Assembly: GCF_029338295.1 (NCBI RefSeq)
Contig: NZ_CP119791.1
Span: 2,790,001-2,854,000, forward strand
Reading direction: 5' to 3'
DNA length: 64,000 nt
From: Haladaptatus sp. QDMS2
GTDB taxonomy: Archaea > Halobacteriota > Halobacteria > Halobacteriales > Halococcaceae
The notes below the pieces were generated by a model. The model ran no database searches. It saw only the letters and a list, made by a program, of their open reading frames with translations, and was not told the origin of the DNA. Shown in pieces: positions 16,252-25,097 of the stretch (the first letter of the stretch is position 1; each line of letters opens with the position of its first letter). The translations under genes and the position numbers were made by a program.

Positions 16252-17145
16252 ATGAAGATTGTCGTGTTCGGCGCGGGTAGCCTCGGAAGCCTCGTTGGCG
16301 GCCTCCTCGCTCGCGAACACGACGTGACGCTCGTCGGTCGCGACCCACACATGCTGGCAGTTCGCGAGTCGGGCCTCCAGGTCGGCGGTGAGTTCGACTT
16401 CACCGTTTACCCGAAGGCAGAGACGACGGTCCCCGACAGCGCTGACCTCGTCATCGTGACGGTCAAGGCGTTCGACACCGCGGAGGCAGCCCACGCCCTC
16501 GCAGACTGTCCCGCAGACGCAGTTTTGACACTCCAGAACGGGATGGGGAACGAGGAGACGCTTGCGGCGACGCTCGGGTGCTCCATTCTCGCCGGGACCT
16601 GTACCTACGGCGCGGTCCAACCAGAACCCGGTCACGTCTTTTGTACCGGCGTCGGCGACGTCGTCCTCGGCCTGCCAGAAGGTGGTTCCTCGACGCTCGC
16701 AGACCGAATCGGCGAGGCGTTCTCGGCCGCCGGCATCGTCACCACCGTCGCAACCGACATGCCGCTTCGCCGCTGGGAGAAACTGGCCGTGAACGCGGGC
16801 ATCAATCCGGTGACGGCGCTCACGCGGATAGAGAACGGTGACATCCTCGACGGCCCTGCCCGCGAGACGGCGGTGGCGGCCGCCCGCGAGACTGCTCGCG
16901 TCGCGCAGGCACAGGGCGTCAACCTCTCCGAAGCCGCTGCCGTCGAGGCCGTCGAAGCCGTCGCCCGCGCCACGGCCGAAAACACGTCCTCGATGTTCCA
17001 GGACATTCGCATCGAGCGCCGAACGGAAATCGACGCCATCAACGGCTACGTCGTCGCGCACGCAGGTGCGGTTTCGGTTCCGGTGAACGCGACGCTCGCG
17101 AACCTAGTAAAAGCGTGGGAGAAGCATCACGCACGGCGTGCGTGA
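16252..17145 (+). CDS. panE: 2-dehydropantoate 2-reductase
   Basis: Reduces 2-dehydropantoate to pantoate with NAD(P)H, a step toward coenzyme A. The 297-residue protein has the Rossmann motif GAGSLGSLVGG at its start, the NGMGNEE turn near residue 95 and the catalytic-Lys region EKLAVNAGINPVTAL near residue 180, followed by the helical dimer domain. The chosen ATG gives the normal MKIVVFGAG beginning; longer in-frame extensions upstream overlap the previous gene. Other members of the ApbA/PanE superfamily act on different ketoacids, so exact substrate is likely but not certain. Confidence 0.88.
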   Translation: MKIVVFGAGSLGSLVGGLLAREHDVTLVGRDPHMLAVRESGLQVGGEFDFTVYPKAETTVPDSADLVIVTVKAFDTAEAAHALADCPADAVLTLQNGMGNEETLAATLGCSILAGTCTYGAVQPEPGHVFCTGVGDVVLGLPEGGSSTLADRIGEAFSAAGIVTTVATDMPLRRWEKLAVNAGINPVTALTRIENGDILDGPARETAVAAARETARVAQAQGVNLSEAAAVEAVEAVARATAENTSSMFQDIRIERRTEIDAINGYVVAHAGAVSVPVNATLANLVKAWEKHHARRA

Positions 17146-17161
17146 GCCAGAAATCGAGTCG

Positions 17162-17518
17162 TTAGAACGGGGCCTGCGGGCCTTCGTTGTCCTCGCTCTC
17201 GTCGTCGCCGGGGAAGTTCGGCGTCATGCCGTGGCCCATCCCCTCGTCCATGCCGTCCATTCCGGTGGTGGCGTGGACCTGGTTGATTTCTGGGATCTCC
17301 TTGACCATGCGGCTCTTGATGGCCTGAATCGTCATCGGCGAGATGCCACAGCCACTGCAAGCACCGCCGAGGGCGACCGTCACGGACCCCTCCTCGCGGT
17401 TGATGTCCTGAATCGCGGCACTCCCGCCGTGCATCTGAATCTGCGGGAAGTTGCGTCGCAGGAAGTTCATGACGCGCTCTTCTAAGTCGTCTTCTGGCTC
17501 TCTGGATTCCGTGCTCAT
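17162..17518 (-). CDS. NifU-like iron-sulfur scaffold/carrier protein
   Basis: A 118-residue protein consisting of one NifU C-terminal (Nfu) domain, residues 10-80, with the cluster-binding motif CSGCGISPMT and preceding GGSAAIQDI strand. Two such subunits usually hold one 4Fe-4S cluster and pass it to client enzymes. The last 35 residues are a Met/Gly- and acid-rich tail, probably disordered. It converges on panE with a 16-base gap and stands 44 bases downstream of the next leftward gene, so it may be cotranscribed with it. Confidence 0.88.
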   Translation of the reverse strand: MSTESREPEDDLEERVMNFLRRNFPQIQMHGGSAAIQDINREEGSVTVALGGACSGCGISPMTIQAIKSRMVKEIPEINQVHATTGMDGMDEGMGHGMTPNFPGDDESEDNEGPQAPF

Positions 17519-17562
17519 GTTCGCGGCTATGGGGTGATTCTCCTTAGGTGTTTGGTCTTCGG

Positions 17563-17883
17563 TTATTCGCGAAGGTCGAAGACGGCCTGCAATTCCGCTT
17601 CGATTCGCTCTACGTAGACCGCGAGGACGGCGTCCAGTTTCTCGTCGTCTACGACGACTGCCGTGAGCCGCTCGTGGGGATTGGGTGGCAGTTCGATACG
17701 AAACTTGCCGTCACCCTCGTAGAACGGTTCACTCTCGTTCAGAATCTGTTGGTCGATGCCATGGACGAGCTGTGAGTCGTACTCGTCGTTCATGCTGTTG
17801 AACGCGGACTTGTACGCCTGCTGGAGTTGTGGGAAGTAGTGGACGTACTTGTCCTCGAACTTCTTCGGGTCGAACTCGCTCAT
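17563..17883 (-). CDS. Conserved haloarchaeal protein of unknown function (106 residues)
   Basis: A small acidic protein beginning MSEFDPKKFEDKYVHYFPQL, with a helical first half, a central strand pair (KFRIELPPNPHERLTAVVVD) and a C-terminal helix. I recognise it as a conserved haloarchaeal family (I believe DUF5783) with no known function. Upstream of the NifU-like gene and in the same direction. Confidence 0.75.
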   Translation of the reverse strand: MSEFDPKKFEDKYVHYFPQLQQAYKSAFNSMNDEYDSQLVHGIDQQILNESEPFYEGDGKFRIELPPNPHERLTAVVVDDEKLDAVLAVYVERIEAELQAVFDLRE

Positions 17884-17934
17884 GTCTGGTCTGTGGAGAA
17901 CGGTGAATAAAAAGTGGCCGAATCAGCGAACCCG

Positions 17935-18579
17935 TCACTCGTTTCGCAAAATCAGCGAGGGGTCGTCCTCGTGGTGGACGACGAGTTGCCCGTCGAACAG
18001 CTGCGTGTTGACCGTCTTCTCGTCGCGGGACCCGGGATTGAACCCGAACAGGCTGAGGCCGTCTGCCTGCCGAACGCGGTTGGTGAGGACGTGCACGAAC
18101 CGGAACACCCGCGCGAGGTCAGCGTACATCAGCATCGAGGAGAGCGAATCGACGCCGAATCTAACCCCCGCTGTCGCGTCGTCCTGCTCGAACCGCGTGA
18201 ACCATCGAGCCACCTCGATGCCGATGCCCGTGAGGTCTGCCGGCGTGGCGACCTGACTGACTTGAGTGGGCATCCCGTCGCTCGCCTGTCCGCCGTTACG
18301 GTCGATGATTCCCATGCGCGGAACCTCGCCGATGCGCGAGTGGAACTCGGCGAGGACTTCGCTACCGCCTGTGGTCACGCTCGCCAGCACCACGCCCTGG
18401 TCGCTGACCAACCCCTCACAGAGCAGCGTCTTCTGGAGGGCAACCTCCCGCTCATCAGCGGGCCACGAACGAGCAGATTCGTCCCCGCAAGGACGGTAGC
18501 AGCGAGCGCGTCGAGCGTGTAAGACGAGTCGTCGTTCGTCCCGCCGTCGGTCCTGAACTCGCGCTTCGTCCGCGTTCAT
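17935..18579 (-). pseudogene. Frameshifted RecA/RAD55-like ATPase-family gene
   Basis: From 18446 to the TGA at 17935 the frame encodes a RAD55/KaiC-like haloarchaeal protein (I believe DUF7504): REVALQKTLLCEG, DLTGIGIEVARW, VRFGVDSLSSMLMYADLARV. Before that, the same frame becomes Arg-rich nonsense, while the +1 frame reads SSYTLDALAATVLAGTNLL then VRGPLMSG, which is the expected Walker-loop region. The two join if one CGGG unit is missing at about 18447-18452. The +1 frame has no start codon after its upstream stop at 18576-18578, so a second lesion near the N-terminus is likely. This is a decayed gene or a sequencing error; an uninterrupted open frame masks it. Confidence 0.65.
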
Positions 18580-18844
18580 CTGAACCCGTAACTGTCCGGT
18601 GTCGAGCCCGGAACCGTCCTCGATGGGCCTCCAACCCGTCTCGCGTTCGTGGCGCTTTCTCTCCTTCAGAATATATCTATTATTCAGATAGTTCACATCG
18701 CGTATATAAATTCTCGCTACAGTTAGAGAAATAGATATTTGGACTCGACTGAAACGAAATGGCGAACGGTTTCGTATCGTCACATAGAGTGTACGTATGT
18801 GAAGTGGCCAGTTTTCGAACATCCGCCGGGAGCGGCTGTCTCGC
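18580..18844. other. AT-rich spacer between the frameshifted gene and coxA
   Basis: The 265-base gap contains a run of A/T-rich sequence (about 18670-18745) with several leftward TATA-like strings, including TTTATATACG near 18701-18710 and AGATATAT near 18670. These probably belonged to the promoter of the frameshifted gene. The part next to coxA shows no clear signal. Confidence 0.5.
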
Positions 18845-20557
18845 CTATTTTCGAGATAATTTCCGCTCGAACCACTCCCACTCCCGCGAGAACTGGCCCG
18901 TCTCGCGGAGATCCCACACGTCTGCATCGGTCACGACTGCGCCAACGCGATAGGACTGTATCATGTTCCAGAGCCACATCCCAACGCCGGCAAAGAGGAT
19001 GAGTGCGCCGACAGTCGAGACCTGCTGAAGTGGCGCGAACTCGGCGGGATAGGCGGCGTACCGGCGCGGAAGCCCCATCATTCCGAGGAGCAACATCGGG
19101 CTGAACGTGAGGAACGTCCCGACGATGCTCACCCAGGCGTGCGCCCGGGCGAGACGCTGGTTGAACATCCGCCCCGTCAGGATTGGATACCAGAAGTAAC
19201 TCGCGGCGAACATCGCGAAGACGATGATGCCCACCAGAATCAGGTGGAAGTGGCCGACGACGTAGTAGGTGTCGTGGAGCAACAGGTCGATTGGAATTGA
19301 GGCGAGGAACACGCCGGTCACGCCGCCGACGATGAACGTCGAGATGCCACCGACACAGAATATCATCGGCGCGGTCAGGCGAATTTTTCCGTTGTAAATC
19401 GTCGTAATCCAGTTGAACGTCTTCACCGCGCTTGGAACCGCGATGGCGAGCGAGACGGCCATGAACGAGGCCTTCAACCGCGGGTCCATCCCGGTGGTGA
19501 ACATGTGGTGGGCCCAGACGCCGAACGAGAGGACGCCGATGGCGAGCGTCGAGTAGACGACGAACTTGAAGCCGAACAGTTTCCGGCCCGTGAACTTCGG
19601 CAGGACGTAACTCACGATACCGAACGCCGGCAGCACGAGGATGTACACCTCGGGGTGGCCGAAGAACCAGAACAGGTGCTGCCAGAGGGCTGCGCCGCCC
19701 GCTTCGAGCGAGTAGAAGAACGTCCCGAAATTCCGGTCGAGCAGGAGCATTATCATCGCGCTGCCGAGCATCGGGAACGCGAAGATGATGAGACCACTCG
19801 CGGTGAGCATCGTCCACGAGAAGATGTCGAGATTGGCCCAGTTGACCGACGAGTCGCGTTCGGTGAAGATGGTGACGATGATGTTGCTCGCCGCAAGCAC
19901 CGTCGCGATACCCGAAAGGTGGAGGCCGAGCAGGAACAGGTCAACCTCGGGATTCGTCGCCGCGCGCGACAGCGGCGTGTACATCGTCCAGCCGATCGCC
20001 GGCGGTTCGATGGCGAACAGGGCGCGCGTCGGCAGGCCGAGCGGCGTGATGACCTTGGCGATGACTTCGGTAATCAGTCCCGCTCGAACGAGGAACAGCG
20101 ACGGAGGCAGCAACCAGAACGCGATGGCGTTGACCCGGGGGAACGCCATGTCGTCTGCGCCGACCAGCGGCGGGATGAAGTAGTTGGCGAGGCCGGTGAA
20201 CACGGGCGTCGCGAAGAAGAACAGCATCGTCGTCCCGTGGACGGTGAACAGCGCGTTGTACGTCTCTGCGGTCCACACCGTCGCCTCGGGGGTCACCAGT
20301 TCGGTGCGCATCATCATCGCGTCGATGCCGCCCCAGAGGCCGGTCACAGTGGCCAGAATCAGGTAGAGCAACCCGATGTCCGCGTGGTCCACGGTGGTTA
20401 TCCAGCGAAGGATACCGGCCGGTTTCTCGCGGGTCGTCGTCTCTACACCCTCGATGTAGCCGCCGTCTGCGAGCAGGCGTTTCGACCCGGTGGTTCGGAG
20501 GAGGGCGAGCGTCACGAGAGAGATGAGCACGGCGACGAACAGGACGGTTGGATTCAT
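18845..20557 (-). CDS. Cytochrome c oxidase (heme-copper) subunit I
   Basis: A 570-residue integral membrane subunit that reduces O2 to water and pumps protons. All heme and CuB ligands are visible: low-spin heme His in FTVHGTTMLFF, CuB His with crosslinked Tyr in HPEVYILVLPAFG, CuB His pair in WAHHMFTTGMDP, and the two heme His in YYVVGHFHL. About 12-13 membrane helices are expected plus an extra N-terminal segment. Its ATG overlaps the stop of the small upstream membrane gene by 4 bases. No subunit II or III gene is in the window. Confidence 0.95.
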   Translation of the reverse strand: MNPTVLFVAVLISLVTLALLRTTGSKRLLADGGYIEGVETTTREKPAGILRWITTVDHADIGLLYLILATVTGLWGGIDAMMMRTELVTPEATVWTAETYNALFTVHGTTMLFFFATPVFTGLANYFIPPLVGADDMAFPRVNAIAFWLLPPSLFLVRAGLITEVIAKVITPLGLPTRALFAIEPPAIGWTMYTPLSRAATNPEVDLFLLGLHLSGIATVLAASNIIVTIFTERDSSVNWANLDIFSWTMLTASGLIIFAFPMLGSAMIMLLLDRNFGTFFYSLEAGGAALWQHLFWFFGHPEVYILVLPAFGIVSYVLPKFTGRKLFGFKFVVYSTLAIGVLSFGVWAHHMFTTGMDPRLKASFMAVSLAIAVPSAVKTFNWITTIYNGKIRLTAPMIFCVGGISTFIVGGVTGVFLASIPIDLLLHDTYYVVGHFHLILVGIIVFAMFAASYFWYPILTGRMFNQRLARAHAWVSIVGTFLTFSPMLLLGMMGLPRRYAAYPAEFAPLQQVSTVGALILFAGVGMWLWNMIQSYRVGAVVTDADVWDLRETGQFSREWEWFERKLSRK

Positions 20558-20973
20558 GGGGATTCCTCTGAGAGGCGGGCGTACACCGCACCGAGCGTGA
20601 AGCCGTAGGCGAGGTGTGCGAGCAGGGTCGTGATACCGTACATGATGAGGATGGGGCCGGAGAGGCTCCCCCTACCGAGGATGATGAAGCCGACCCAGAA
20701 GGCGGCGGCGAATCCCATCCCGCGGACGGCGGGGTCGGGCCACAGGGGGAGGTAATTCTCGAGTGAGATGAACAGCAGCGGCCAAGCGAAGATGCCGGCG
20801 AGCGCGAACAGGATGAACCCGAGCGCGGTCTGCCCGGGGAGGCCGACGAACCGGGCGATGACGTCGAACAAGCCAATCTGCGACCGCGTTTCCACTTCGA
20901 ACATAACGAGCATCACCGAGAGCAGTGCCATGCCAGCGGCACCGCCCGCGATGGCGCTCAACGGTCGGTTCAT
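20554..20973 (-). CDS. Small membrane protein coupled to oxidase subunit I
   Basis: A 139-residue protein with four predicted membrane helices (starting near residues 5, 43, 73 and 97) and the conserved-looking patch DVIARFVGLPGQTALGF. It matches a haloarchaeal family found beside cytochrome oxidase genes (I believe DUF6789). The start beginning MNRPLSAIAGG is chosen because a TTTTTAA box lies 27 bases before it and the upstream 77 in-frame codons look non-coding. Coupling by ATGA to subunit I suggests an accessory or assembly role. Confidence 0.8.
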   Translation of the reverse strand: MNRPLSAIAGGAAGMALLSVMLVMFEVETRSQIGLFDVIARFVGLPGQTALGFILFALAGIFAWPLLFISLENYLPLWPDPAVRGMGFAAAFWVGFIILGRGSLSGPILIMYGITTLLAHLAYGFTLGAVYARLSEESP

Positions 20974-20996
20974 TGGTTGGGCGTCCGAACCCCGGG

Positions 20997-21003
20997 TTAA
21001 AAA
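20997..21003 (-). promoter_or_regulatory. TATA box of the oxidase operon
   Basis: TTTTTAA on the minus strand is centred 27 bases before the ATG at 20973 and implies a leaderless transcript for the small membrane protein and subunit I. Confidence 0.65.
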
Positions 21004-21242
21004 CTCTCGCGGCCGTCCTATCACTTGTCCAACCCTTCTTGCGTGAGTCACTTCAATCCTCGCCGACTCGGTGGATTTCGAGCGAATCGACCGCCAGTGG
21101 GGTGGTGGTCTGTGGAAGTTCACCGCGGAATAAACTGCATGCCGCGATACAAAATTCGCTTCGTCACCCGAACGTCCCTCCTGAGGCGCACCTTCCGCGC
21201 CCAATCGACGGACTTTCGAACGTTTCCGTCGCGGGACTGTCT

Positions 21243-21839
21243 ATGACTGTCGTCTATTTCGTCCGCCACGCCCACTCACCCTGGCTTCCGAACCAGGAAG
21301 CGACGCGCCCGCTCTCTCAGGAGGGTCACGCCGCCGCCCGCGCAGTTGCCGCGTCGCTCAGTGACCGCCCGCCTGCCGCCATCTACGCGAGCCCCTACGA
21401 GCGGGCGGTGCAGACGGTCGAACCAATCGCCGCGGACCACGGCCTCGACATCGAGCTCGTTCCCGAGTTTCGCGAACGGACGCTGACCGACGGGCCAGCC
21501 GAGAATATCGGCGAGACGTTCGAGAGCGCAATCGACGCCGTCTGGTCCGACTGGACCGTTTCGTGGCCGGGCGGCGAGTCCAACTGGGAGGCACAGGCCC
21601 GAGGCGTCACTGCCCTCGAACGAATTCTCGACGCCCACCCCGACGACCACGTCGTCGTCGGGACCCACGGCAACCTCCTGACTCTCATCCTGAACCACTA
21701 CGACGACCGGTTCGACTTCGCCTTCTGGCGTGACGAGCTCCGGACGCCAGATTGCTTGCGCGCAGTATTCGAGGATGGTGTGCTCGCTACCACTGAGCGA
21801 ATCGACACTGCTTCACCGACGGACCGACGGACAACCTGA
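21243..21839 (+). CDS. Histidine phosphatase (phosphoglycerate-mutase superfamily)
   Basis: A 198-residue cytoplasmic protein. The catalytic motif is YFVRHAHSPW (the RHG motif with Ala for Gly), the second Arg is in YASPYERAVQTVEP, and the late catalytic His is in VVVGTHGNLLTLIL. The acidic region EFRERTLTD supplies the general acid. The superfamily covers mutases and phosphatases of many substrates; this short stand-alone form is more likely a phosphatase. Upstream 269 bases hold the divergent oxidase promoter and no other clear gene. Confidence 0.85.
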   Translation: MTVVYFVRHAHSPWLPNQEATRPLSQEGHAAARAVAASLSDRPPAAIYASPYERAVQTVEPIAADHGLDIELVPEFRERTLTDGPAENIGETFESAIDAVWSDWTVSWPGGESNWEAQARGVTALERILDAHPDDHVVVGTHGNLLTLILNHYDDRFDFAFWRDELRTPDCLRAVFEDGVLATTERIDTASPTDRRTT

Positions 21840-21928
21840 CGCCACGCTGGCGCTTGCCGGCGAAACAGAGACTTTCGTCCGTCGCGTAGGTAGCACCAAC
21901 CGAGTGGTCACGCTCGGCAGGGGGCCTC

Positions 21929-22264
21929 ATGCACCAGACACCGAAGCCACGAATTCTCATCGTGGGGCGTGACTTCGACATCACTACCTCGCTCGTGAGA
22001 AATCTCAGAAGAGCCGGCTACGACGTGGACGGCATCCACGGAGACGGCGACATCGACGCCATCTGGAAACCGGGACGCTTCGACGCCATCGTCCTCGGGT
22101 CCGGGCTCGACGAGCCACATCGAGAAGCCTGGCTCACGACGCTCGAATCGCTCGCACCAACGACACCGATCTACACGAAGGGACACGACGGCATGACTGG
22201 CGGGATGGCGACGTATCTCGCCTCCGTCGTCGTCGAACTCCGTTCTCCTGAACGCGTCACATAG
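21929..22264 (+). CDS. Receiver-like small protein without a normal phosphoacceptor
   Basis: A 111-residue single-domain protein with a CheY-like beginning (ILIVGRDFDITTSLVRNLRRAGYDVDG split over two elements) and FDAIVLGSGLDEP where a receiver would carry the phosphorylated Asp at the end of strand 3. Here that place holds Gly/Ser, so ordinary phosphorylation is unlikely. The conserved Thr and Lys positions could correspond to TPIYTKG. It may be a pseudo-receiver or bind another ligand. AGGGGG precedes the ATG by a few bases. No neighbour suggests a pathway. Confidence 0.6.
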   Translation: MHQTPKPRILIVGRDFDITTSLVRNLRRAGYDVDGIHGDGDIDAIWKPGRFDAIVLGSGLDEPHREAWLTTLESLAPTTPIYTKGHDGMTGGMATYLASVVVELRSPERVT

Positions 22265-22294
22265 CCTACGTCGCCAATACGACCCTCATTTTTC

Positions 22295-23575
22295 CTACTG
22301 TCTGTACCGTTCCTGTTCGACGTACGTAATCTCGACGACGATTTTCTGGTCGGTGTGTCCCTTGACCGCGTCCGCGATGGTCGGAGCGAGGGACGGATAG
22401 CTCCTGTCGGGAGGCCGGCGAACCACGACGCTCACCCGCTGTTCGTCGGTGAACACTCCCTCGTCCGCGATGGAGGTATCGACCCGGACGAGTTCGAGCT
22501 CGTCGTACGCGGGTTGCGAGAGGATGTCCTCGACTTCGCTGTTCACGGTATTCTCGAAGGATACTTGCTGGCTGGTGACCGCACCGGCGGCGCCGAGCGA
22601 CCCAACCACGATGAGGACGGCGGCGATTGCGCCGAGCGACGGGCCGCTGTGGCCATCGTTGTCCACACGCCCGGACTTGTACCCCAGATATCGGAGCACG
22701 CTGAAGCCCGCGAGGTTGATGGCCGCCGCGTTCATCACGAGCAGGACGAACGCCCCCGCCGCCACGGTCGGATAGCCCCACGCCACGCCGATGCCGACCG
22801 CCGCGGCCGCCGGAATGAGGGCGGCGGCAATCATGACGCCGACGAGCGAGGCCGGGAGCGCCGTCGCGAGGCCGAACGCCCCGGCCGCCCCCGCACAGAT
22901 GCCGACGGCGAGCGACAGGAAGCCCGGCGAGATACGTCGACTGATCTGGTCAACCGTCGAAACGTCGAGCGTGGTCGGGATGAACGCGGCTGTCTTCAAT
23001 AGCCAGCCGAACACCGCCGCGCCGACGATGGCGAGCGCGAGACCGTAGCTCTGGGCCCGCAACCCCTGCCAGAGCATCTTGCGGTCGTTGAGGACACCAC
23101 CGACGCTCGCGGTCAGCGCGGACCCAACTTGCGGGGCGATGACCATCGACCCGACCACGATTGCCGGCGAGTTGAGTAACAGCCCGGCGGTCGCGACGAA
23201 CGCAGAGAGCAGCGTCATCGCGTAGTACGTCACCGGATTCGGGTGCATATTCCGGGCCTTCGTCCGTATCTCTTCGCTCGCGATTCGGTCGTTCTCTTCG
23301 GTCCCTTCGACGTACCGGTTTTCGAGTTCGCCAAAGCGCGGCGTGTGGACCGTCTCCGCGTTTAAGACGACGGTGTAGTTGTCGCGGTCGAGCCCGGCTT
23401 CTTCGAGTCTGTCGAGAACGTGTTCGACAGCCTGTGGTGGCAGTGGGAAGTGGAAAATAACGCCTTCGCCCGTGCCCTCCTCAGCAGTCGAGATAGAGTC
23501 GATGTTTTCGTCGTCGAGGATTTCCTCGACTGACGTGCGGTGTCCGTCGGGGACGAACACCTGAACGAGACGCAT
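22295..23575 (-). CDS. DUF389 (TIGR00341-type) membrane protein
   Basis: A 426-residue protein with a cytoplasmic ACT-like N-terminal domain (residues 1-75, MRLVQVFVPDG...), then about eight hydrophobic segments between residues 115 and 345 (for example TYYAMTLLSAFVATAGLLL and NSPAIVVGSMVIAPQVG), then an extracytoplasmic or cytoplasmic alpha-beta tail. The NSPAIVVGSMVIAP block is the hallmark of DUF389 proteins, whose role is unknown although transport has been proposed. The second ATG is chosen, after a GTGAGGGG run, because family proteins begin MRLVQV. Confidence 0.85.
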   Translation of the reverse strand: MRLVQVFVPDGHRTSVEEILDDENIDSISTAEEGTGEGVIFHFPLPPQAVEHVLDRLEEAGLDRDNYTVVLNAETVHTPRFGELENRYVEGTEENDRIASEEIRTKARNMHPNPVTYYAMTLLSAFVATAGLLLNSPAIVVGSMVIAPQVGSALTASVGGVLNDRKMLWQGLRAQSYGLALAIVGAAVFGWLLKTAAFIPTTLDVSTVDQISRRISPGFLSLAVGICAGAAGAFGLATALPASLVGVMIAAALIPAAAAVGIGVAWGYPTVAAGAFVLLVMNAAAINLAGFSVLRYLGYKSGRVDNDGHSGPSLGAIAAVLIVVGSLGAAGAVTSQQVSFENTVNSEVEDILSQPAYDELELVRVDTSIADEGVFTDEQRVSVVVRRPPDRSYPSLAPTIADAVKGHTDQKIVVEITYVEQERYRQ

Positions 23576-23627
23576 ACCCCTCACTTCGTGTGAGGATGGA
23601 TATCAGTTATGCGGCCCCGGCGCGGCC

Positions 23628-25040
23628 TCAGCCCAGTTGTTCACCGACCAATCGGTCCACTACCTCGATGAATGCCTGCTCTTTGCCCTTCGGAATCGTC
23701 GCGCCCGCCGCGACGTTGTGGCCGCCGCCGTCGCCACCCACCGACCGCGCCGCCTCTCCGATGACCGCAGAGAGGTCGAGTCCCTTGCGGACCAGCGCCG
23801 GTGACCCGCGTGCAGAGACTTTCACCTCGTCTGGTTCGTCGGTCTTCTCCGCGAAAGCGAAAATGGGCACGCCGCGGTCGATGCCGTCCGCGCCGACGGC
23901 CATCCCCGCGATGATGCCGACGATGGTCTCGCGGATGCGGTCCCCCGCGTGGAACCACTGGACGTGCTCCTCGTGGGTCACGCCCTCCTCGGTGACCCAG
24001 CGCAGTCCGTCGGAGAGGTTTCGTCGGTGGTTTGTGAGCAGTTTCCGCGCTCGGTCGAGTGCGCCTTCGCGGTTGCCGAGACAGACGGCGAGACCCACGT
24101 CCGCCCGGTCGTAGCGCGCGGTGGCGTTGAGCAGCGTCGAGAACTCGCTCGGGTCGCGCAGTTCGGTGCCCTCGTCCTCTGCAGCGAGTGTGTAGGAAGT
24201 CCCGACGAGGCTCTGAATCCGGGTGGCCGGAACGCCGCGGCTGATGGCGTGTTTGAGCAGCGCGCTCGCCACCGTCTGGCGCTCGTCGAGCGAGAGGTCC
24301 ACCCAGCGTCGCCACTCCGTGCCGTCTTTCAGGTCGAGGTCGAGGTTCAGGAGGAACTTTACGGCACCGCTCTCGGAGTTCGAGATACCGGGGATGTGCA
24401 CGTCGCTCGCGTATTCGAGCAGTTTCGGCAGCGGACGAGTCTGCTTGCCGTAGAAGGTGAGGTCCGTGCCGGTTTCGAGGACGCCGACTTCGACGCCCTC
24501 GGTGACGATGTTCGCGTTCGCGCCGAGGAGTTCGCCGTCGGTGGCTTGCATGTCGCCAACTGCGCCGACGACAGCGAGCGCGGCGAGGTCACGATTATCT
24601 TCGCCGCCCAGCGCACGCGCGAGAACGTACGACGCGCCCGCCCCCGAAAGCTCAGACGCCCCATCCAGCCCGAACAGCAGCGGGTTCAGGTGGAACTCGG
24701 TGTCCGTCTCCGCTGGCTGGTGATGGTCCGCGATGACGGGCGTGAAGTCGCCTCTCTCTTCGTGTTTGCCAATGATGTCGAGTTGCCCGCTGCCGAAGTC
24801 GGTGAAGAGAACCGTCTCGTAGTCGCAGGCGGCAATCGACGCGATTTCGGTCTCGTCCAGTTGCTTCTTGAACACCGTCTCGAAGGGAATCCCGGCGCGG
24901 TCGAGTGCGAGTGAGGCGATGGCGGCGCTCGTGAGACCGTCGGCGTCGATGTGGGACGCTAACAGGACTTCGTCTGCCTCACGGAGGCGCTCTGCGCACT
25001 CCACAGCGCGAGCTTCGAGTTCGGGGACGGGACCGGCCAT
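23628..25040 (-). CDS. RecJ-like DHH-family phosphoesterase/exonuclease
   Basis: A 470-residue protein of the archaeal RecJ/GAN group. DHH motifs are SHIDADGLTSAA (residue about 29), FTDFGSGQ (about 80), VIADHHQP (about 102) and AVVGAVGDMQ; the C-terminal DHHA1 domain ends in SVGGDGGGHNVAAGAT. These bind Mn2+ and hydrolyse single-stranded nucleic acid 5' to 3' in characterised members. Haloarchaea carry several paralogs, so whether this one acts in replication (with GINS) or RNA decay is unclear. It stands 57 bases before hemD, read in the same direction. Confidence 0.85.
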   Translation of the reverse strand: MAGPVPELEARAVECAERLREADEVLLASHIDADGLTSAAIASLALDRAGIPFETVFKKQLDETEIASIAACDYETVLFTDFGSGQLDIIGKHEERGDFTPVIADHHQPAETDTEFHLNPLLFGLDGASELSGAGASYVLARALGGEDNRDLAALAVVGAVGDMQATDGELLGANANIVTEGVEVGVLETGTDLTFYGKQTRPLPKLLEYASDVHIPGISNSESGAVKFLLNLDLDLKDGTEWRRWVDLSLDERQTVASALLKHAISRGVPATRIQSLVGTSYTLAAEDEGTELRDPSEFSTLLNATARYDRADVGLAVCLGNREGALDRARKLLTNHRRNLSDGLRWVTEEGVTHEEHVQWFHAGDRIRETIVGIIAGMAVGADGIDRGVPIFAFAEKTDEPDEVKVSARGSPALVRKGLDLSAVIGEAARSVGGDGGGHNVAAGATIPKGKEQAFIEVVDRLVGEQLG

Positions 25041-25097
25041 TATCAGCAGTTGGGTCGGTATGCCGTTTAAAGTCTCGCTTGCTGGAGATTGAAAATC

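Noticed and set aside
18580-18927. Upstream extension of the RAD55-like frame
   Set aside because: The in-frame extension runs through AT-rich promoter sequence and into the end of the oxidase gene; composition is not coding.
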